From NCBI RefSeq assembly GCF_002305855.1, contig NZ_CP022163.1, positions 9,367,765 to 9,431,764 on the forward strand: 64,000 nt of DNA, written 5' to 3'. Numbering within the stretch: the stretch's first letter is position 1; every line of letters begins with the position of its first letter. This document shows, in pieces, positions 60,214 to 64,000 of the stretch. A program made the translations under genes and the position numbers. The DNA comes from Melittangium boletus DSM 14713. Its GTDB lineage: Bacteria > Myxococcota > Myxococcia > Myxococcales > Myxococcaceae. Under the pieces are notes generated by a model, which was not told where the DNA came from, ran no database searches, and worked only from the letters and a program-made list of their open reading frames with translations.

Positions 60214-61938
60214 TCAGCCCGGGTTGCCGACGGCGTTCGCTCGCACCAGCGCTTCCCGGAAGCGCCCCTCCTTCGCGGTCACGCACACCGAGAAGCCGTC
60301 CAGCTCGCCGCAAGTGACGCCCGCTCCCAGCCGCTGGAACAGCGCCAGCTTCGGCTTGTCCACCACGTAGAGCGTGTCCTCCGCGAGGCGGCCGTTCTCC
60401 ACGTCGGCCTCGAGCGCCGCGCAGACCTCCGCGACGTGCTTCTCGTTGAGGCGTGCCGAGTAGCCGCTGTTCGTCGTCAGCCCCTTGCGGTAGGCGAGGT
60501 CCCCGAAGCGCACATACTCGTCCTCCGGAAAGGTGTTCTTCACGCAGGGCACGATCGAGCCGTGGATGGAGGGCGGGTACAGGACGATGTGCCGGTAGAA
60601 TGGATCCACGCGCTCCCACTCCGGCGCCTGCAACCGGGGCCACGGCGCCCCCCGGAATCGGCTCCACTCCCATACGTCTGGCGTGTCCAGTCCCTGGAGG
60701 AGCACCGCGCCCAGGAGCAAGGCGGTGGCCACCTGGGGCTTCTGCCGCCAGCGCCACACCGTCAGCGCGATGATTCCCGTCATCACCACGTAGTGGAAGG
60801 ACCAGATGAAGCGGCCCGAGGAGCGAAATGGCCCGAGCAGGGGCATGAACGGCTCCGCCACCGAGCGCATCGACACCACGACCCTGCCCGCCACCGTGAT
60901 GACCGACGAGAAGGCCAGGAGGGTCATCAGGAGCACCCCCACCGCGAGCGGCCAGTGCGCCTTCACCTCCGCCCTCACGCGCGGCCACCAGGCCGAGGGC
61001 TTGCCCACCAGCGCCACCACGCCGAGCGCGATCACCCCCGTGCCCAGGTACCCAAAACCCTCGGCCTGCCCCGGCCCCAGGCGGAGCGCCGGCAGCACGC
61101 GCGACCAGCCCATCGGGTTGATGAGCGAGAGCACATCGGAGCTGAAGTGGCCAAAGCCCCCCGAGGAAGCGCTCACGCCCAGGCCCACATAGCCGACAGC
61201 GAAGAAGATGCCCCCCACCATCAAGCCCACCCCAGCCAAGGCCGCCGCCGCCGCGCGCCAGGACAGGTGATGCTCCCGCACCGTGGTGACGAGAAGCGCC
61301 AGCGTGAGCGCGAGGACCATCATCTCCAGGTACGGGTGGACGCCCGCGGCGAGCGCGTTGAGCCCGAACGCCCATCCCAGCGCGCGCCACGCCGCCCGGG
61401 CGTCCTCGCGAGGACGCAGGTTCAGGTAGAGCATCGCGGTGAGCATCCACTGGGCACAAAGGGTGTCGTGCTCGGAGCGGAAGAGGAGCACCGGCGACAT
61501 CACGAGCAGAGCCGCCCCCAGGAGGCGCTGCGATGGCCGGGGCGTGAGGACCCCCATGAGCTTGACGCCCATCCATCCCTGGAGCGCGAAGCACAGGAGC
61601 AACCACGGGCCGACGAACTGGAAGTCCTGGGGCAGCCAGCGCGAGAAGGGCTTGAGCGCGAGCGACACCCACGGGTTGGAGTCGGAGAAGCCCACCGTCA
61701 GGGTGAGCGGCCGCATGAGGTCCGGGGTCCTGCCCAGCGGAAAACCCCAGGGCGCGTTGCGGAAGTGGAGCCAGCCGAGCACGTGCTGCGCGAGATCTCC
61801 CGCGCCCAGCCAATCCAGAAACGTGGGGTCCAGCGTCCGGCCTCCTCCCACCAGGAGGTACCAGACCACCCCGAGCACCACGCCCCCCCAGGGCAGCAGA
61901 CGCGCGCGTCCACCGCTCTCCGGGTGCCGTGCACTCAT
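60214..61938 (-). CDS. DUF6311-like polytopic membrane protein
   Basis: A 574-residue integral membrane protein with about ten helices, including LLPWGGVVLGVVWYLLVGGG at the start, and a soluble C-terminal tail. Layout, and the LGAGDLAQHVLGWLHFRNAPWGFPLG-like first loop with acidic residues, fit the DUF6311 group of GT-C-like proteins, presumed to move sugars from polyprenyl phosphate to an envelope acceptor. ATG at 61938 overlaps the upstream glycosyltransferase stop (ATGA), so the glycosyltransferase may supply its donor. The longer in-frame extension is a shadow. Confidence 0.78.
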   Translation of the reverse strand: MSARHPESGGRARLLPWGGVVLGVVWYLLVGGGRTLDPTFLDWLGAGDLAQHVLGWLHFRNAPWGFPLGRTPDLMRPLTLTVGFSDSNPWVSLALKPFSRWLPQDFQFVGPWLLLCFALQGWMGVKLMGVLTPRPSQRLLGAALLVMSPVLLFRSEHDTLCAQWMLTAMLYLNLRPREDARAAWRALGWAFGLNALAAGVHPYLEMMVLALTLALLVTTVREHHLSWRAAAAALAGVGLMVGGIFFAVGYVGLGVSASSGGFGHFSSDVLSLINPMGWSRVLPALRLGPGQAEGFGYLGTGVIALGVVALVGKPSAWWPRVRAEVKAHWPLAVGVLLMTLLAFSSVITVAGRVVVSMRSVAEPFMPLLGPFRSSGRFIWSFHYVVMTGIIALTVWRWRQKPQVATALLLGAVLLQGLDTPDVWEWSRFRGAPWPRLQAPEWERVDPFYRHIVLYPPSIHGSIVPCVKNTFPEDEYVRFGDLAYRKGLTTNSGYSARLNEKHVAEVCAALEADVENGRLAEDTLYVVDKPKLALFQRLGAGVTCGELDGFSVCVTAKEGRFREALVRANAVGNPG

Positions 61939-62771
61939 GATGCGTCTCCGCCGAGCCTCGCCCTCATCCGCACCAGGCCCTCGAACATGAGCAGCGGATC
62001 CACCCCGAAGCGGACCTTGGAACCCCCCGGCTCGTGCCAGTCGATGGGCTCCTCGCGCAGGCGCGCCCCCTGACGGCGCAGCAGCACCAGCAACTCCACG
62101 TCGAGCAGCCAGCGGTTCTCGACGAGCCGCTCCAGCACGGGCAGCAGGAAGCCGGCGCGCAGGAACTTGAGTCCGCATTGCGTGTCGTAGAACCCGAGCT
62201 GAAAGAGCTGCTCCGTCAGCGTGGCGAAGACCCGGCCCTGCAGGTGACGGAAGAGCTTCCGGTCCACGCTCCGGCCCGCCATCTTCACGCGCGAGGCGGC
62301 CAGGACATCGAAGGGCGCCGCATCGGAGAGCATCGCCGCCAGACGCCAGAACTCGCTCCCGGACACGGCGCCGTCCGCGTCGAGGAACGCGAACCACCGC
62401 GTCCCCACGGCGGCGTCGCTCCACGCGCGGCGGATGGCCGAGCCCTTGCCCTCGTTGCGCGGGGCTCGCAGGCAGCGGATCCGATGCGGCGTTCCCGCGG
62501 CCGTGAAGCGCGCCTGCCCCTCCCGGGCCAGTTCCTCGTAGCGCCGGGCATCCCCGTCGCGGCTGCCATCATCCGAGATGATGAACTCGGCCGCGGGGGC
62601 CTGGACACGCAGCCCCACCTCGACCAACTCCTCCACGAGGAGCGGCAGCCGTGCGCCCTCGTTCAAGGCCGGGATGGCCACACTGATGGATGCTGTCGTT
62701 TCCAACTGTGTCTGCTCCTGGTCGGCACCTCCGAGGCGCGCGGGGGGGACGCCATATCTTCTTTGGAACAT
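61935..62771 (-). CDS. Family 2 glycosyltransferase, polyprenyl-phosphate (Dpm1/Alg5) type
   Basis: A 278-residue GT-A enzyme probably moving a hexose from a nucleotide sugar to polyprenyl phosphate. VAIPALNEGARLPLLVEEL opens the fold, SDDGSRDG binds the nucleotide, and FLDADGA is the metal-binding DxD. QCGLKFLR is typical of the Dpm/Alg5 branch. No C-terminal membrane helices are present. ATG at 62771 has GGAGG very close; the exact start is uncertain. It is coupled to the DUF6311-like gene, together resembling a two-step lipid-linked glycosylation unit. Confidence 0.85.
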   Translation of the reverse strand: MFQRRYGVPPARLGGADQEQTQLETTASISVAIPALNEGARLPLLVEELVEVGLRVQAPAAEFIISDDGSRDGDARRYEELAREGQARFTAAGTPHRIRCLRAPRNEGKGSAIRRAWSDAAVGTRWFAFLDADGAVSGSEFWRLAAMLSDAAPFDVLAASRVKMAGRSVDRKLFRHLQGRVFATLTEQLFQLGFYDTQCGLKFLRAGFLLPVLERLVENRWLLDVELLVLLRRQGARLREEPIDWHEPGGSKVRFGVDPLLMFEGLVRMRARLGGDAS

Positions 62772-62986
62772 GACCTCCAGCCCGAACCAGGGGGCGCGCG
62801 TCCTCGAGGCACCGGACGCGGTGCCGCGGTCATGGAGCCCGCTGCGGCGTACCGCCTGTCTGGCGGGCAGCCATGCACCGCCTTTGTTCACTTCTCGCCC
62901 CCCTTGCCCGCCGGGGGCGCTCTACCGGCTTCGCATTCCTCGTGCCTTGCTTGCTGGCGAGCGGAGGTCTGACCACCTTTGCCCCA
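62772..62986. promoter_or_regulatory. Divergent 215-bp intergenic region
   Basis: Separates the glycosyltransferase (minus) from the exported protein gene (plus). No gene or convincing box was seen; it presumably carries both promoters. Confidence 0.3.
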
Positions 62987-64000
62987 ATGGGCCGGTACGC
63001 CTCAGCATGGGCGGTGATTTGCACCGTGGCACTCTGGGCGCTCCCGTCCAGGGCGGAGTACCTTGAGCTTCATCGCTCGCTCGCCCCCCCTCCAGACAAG
63101 AAGGAGGCCCCCGAGCTTCATCGGTCGGTCGCGCCCCCTCCCAGCATGTTCGAACGCCCCGCGTTCGAGGAACTCCTCTTCGCCTTCGCGGATCCAGAGC
63201 GGGCCCTGGCGGGGGGAATCACCGCGCCCACGCTCGCCCTCGCCGTGCGCGCGAGGGCCTGGGCCTTCATCCCCTCCGGGAACCACGAGCAACGGGATGG
63301 ATTGAACGCGCTCTCGCAGCCGGCACGGGACGTGACGCTGTCCGACATCCCCGCGGGGCGGCACATCGCCTCCCTCCTGGAGCTCGGGCCCGATGGCGAA
63401 CAGCTCCGGGTGCGAGACCTGGGCCCGCAGCTGCGCAGGCCCGACAGCCCCCTGCAAAGAGGGCTCACCTCGGCGCTCGACTACCTCCACGTGTCCAAGC
63501 GGACGGCGGTGATCTCCGCGAGCGTGGCGGCGCTGGGGCTGCTCTATCAGTTTGGTACGGCGCCAGCGACCAACCTCGGAATACCGACCCTGGTGAACGG
63601 CAACCTGTTCAAGGGACGTCTGAAGCTGTCCTTCCAATTGCGCTCCGAGCCCCGGTTTCAAAACGCGCGCGCGGACATGGCGACGCGGATCCGGCTGCCG
63701 GAGCTGTCGCTGTATGCCTTCCGCCTCGAACAACTCGAGCTGGGCGGCGCGGCCGCGCGGACTCCCGAGGGAATGCTGCTCGACACGCGCTGGGCGAACC
63801 TGCGGGGCCGGGTGTCCTGGCTCGAACTGAGCGTGGGCATCCACTCCAGCAAGGCCGAGCCGAACCTGTGGATGGTCCTCGAGACGGGCGTGCAGCGCGA
63901 GCGCTTCAGCCTGCGCACCGTGCTCAGCCGCCAGTGGGAGACCGCGCGCACCCGCCTCCAGGCCACGGCCACGCTGCGCACGGGCCCGGTGTTGTCCGGA
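62987..64000 (+). CDS. Exported protein of unknown function (3' end cut by window)
   Basis: 338 codons are visible from the ATG at 62987 with no stop. A signal peptide (SAWAVICTVALWALPSRA) is followed by a short duplicated stretch, ELHRSLAPPP then ELHRSVAPPP, and a domain beginning FERPAFEELLFAFADPERALAGG. Later parts alternate strands and Arg-rich turns (LKLSFQLRSEPRF, TLWMVLET-like segments), compatible with an outer-membrane or periplasmic beta structure. I do not recognise the family. GTG at 62942 is an alternative start. Confidence 0.65.
   Translation, partial: MGRYASAWAVICTVALWALPSRAEYLELHRSLAPPPDKKEAPELHRSVAPPPSMFERPAFEELLFAFADPERALAGGITAPTLALAVRARAWAFIPSGNHEQRDGLNALSQPARDVTLSDIPAGRHIASLLELGPDGEQLRVRDLGPQLRRPDSPLQRGLTSALDYLHVSKRTAVISASVAALGLLYQFGTAPATNLGIPTLVNGNLFKGRLKLSFQLRSEPRFQNARADMATRIRLPELSLYAFRLEQLELGGAAARTPEGMLLDTRWANLRGRVSWLELSVGIHSSKAEPNLWMVLETGVQRERFSLRTVLSRQWETARTRLQATATLRTGPVLSG

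Overview
The window is high-GC, gene-dense DNA that reads as a myxobacterium (Myxococcota, most likely the Cystobacter/Archangium/Myxococcus side). The main reasons are several families I know mainly from myxobacteria: DUF2378, DUF2381, duplicated DUSAM-type domains, Cys-rich lipoproteins and DUF3396-type immunity proteins. FHA/Ser-Thr kinase/sigma-54 signalling, many lipoproteins, secreted hydrolases and frequent ATGA or GTGA stop/start overlaps fit the same picture. No rRNA, tRNA, CRISPR array or intact insertion sequence was recognised. The placement rests on family recognition, not a search.

Layout. 1-5.0 kb (minus): a four-gene set resembling natural-product tailoring: aldehyde dehydrogenase, AurF-like diiron oxygenase with all seven metal ligands, methyltransferase, and a geranylgeranyl-reductase-type flavoprotein cut by the window edge. 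5.2-14.9 kb: GH18 chitinase lipoprotein, ROK sugar kinase, DEAD-box helicase with a long basic tail, two unknown exported proteins, a small outer-membrane-like protein, a cyclophilin, and a fusion of a VTE5-type prenol kinase with a VTE6/DUF92 domain. 15.2-19.5 kb: a MacAB-like four-gene export operon. 19.5-24.9 kb: a small membrane protein, an Lnb/DUF4105 protein with a Ser/Gly-repeat lipoprotein, and a serine-hydrolase-fold protein whose catalytic motifs are all degenerate.

24.9-27.8 kb is an accessory-looking island: duplicated DUSAM protein, a Cys-rich lipoprotein broken by a frameshift, DUF2381 and a small lipoprotein. 27.8-38.3 kb mixes an SDR, a SnoaL-like protein, an S8 protease without signal peptide, DUF2378, a CBM3-GH16 glycanase, DUF1697, an amidase, an aldo/keto reductase and an FHA membrane protein overlapping a trypsin-like protease. 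38.4-42.6 kb holds the most intriguing cassette: a winged-helix-like protein followed by a 1066-residue protein with two separate P-loop ATPase modules, the second HerA/FtsK-like; it resembles a defence or DNA-processing system I cannot name. 42.7-50.3 kb is a signalling block: TPR protein, Ser/Thr kinase, coiled-coil protein, FHA-GAF-sigma-54 activator and two lipoproteins.

50.3-52.0 kb is a carboxylesterase lipoprotein closed by a strong hairpin. 52.1-58.1 kb is a compact arginine operon, argC-argJB-argR-argH-argF, in which ArgJ and ArgB are one polypeptide and the ArgB half has arginines at both classical catalytic-lysine positions. 58.2-60.2 kb is a probable toxin/immunity pair: a lipoprotein with a PD-(D/E)xK-type site followed by a DUF3396-like protein. 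60.2-62.8 kb (minus) is a polyprenyl-type glycosyltransferase with a DUF6311-like membrane protein, and the last gene, an exported protein of unknown role, runs off the right edge.
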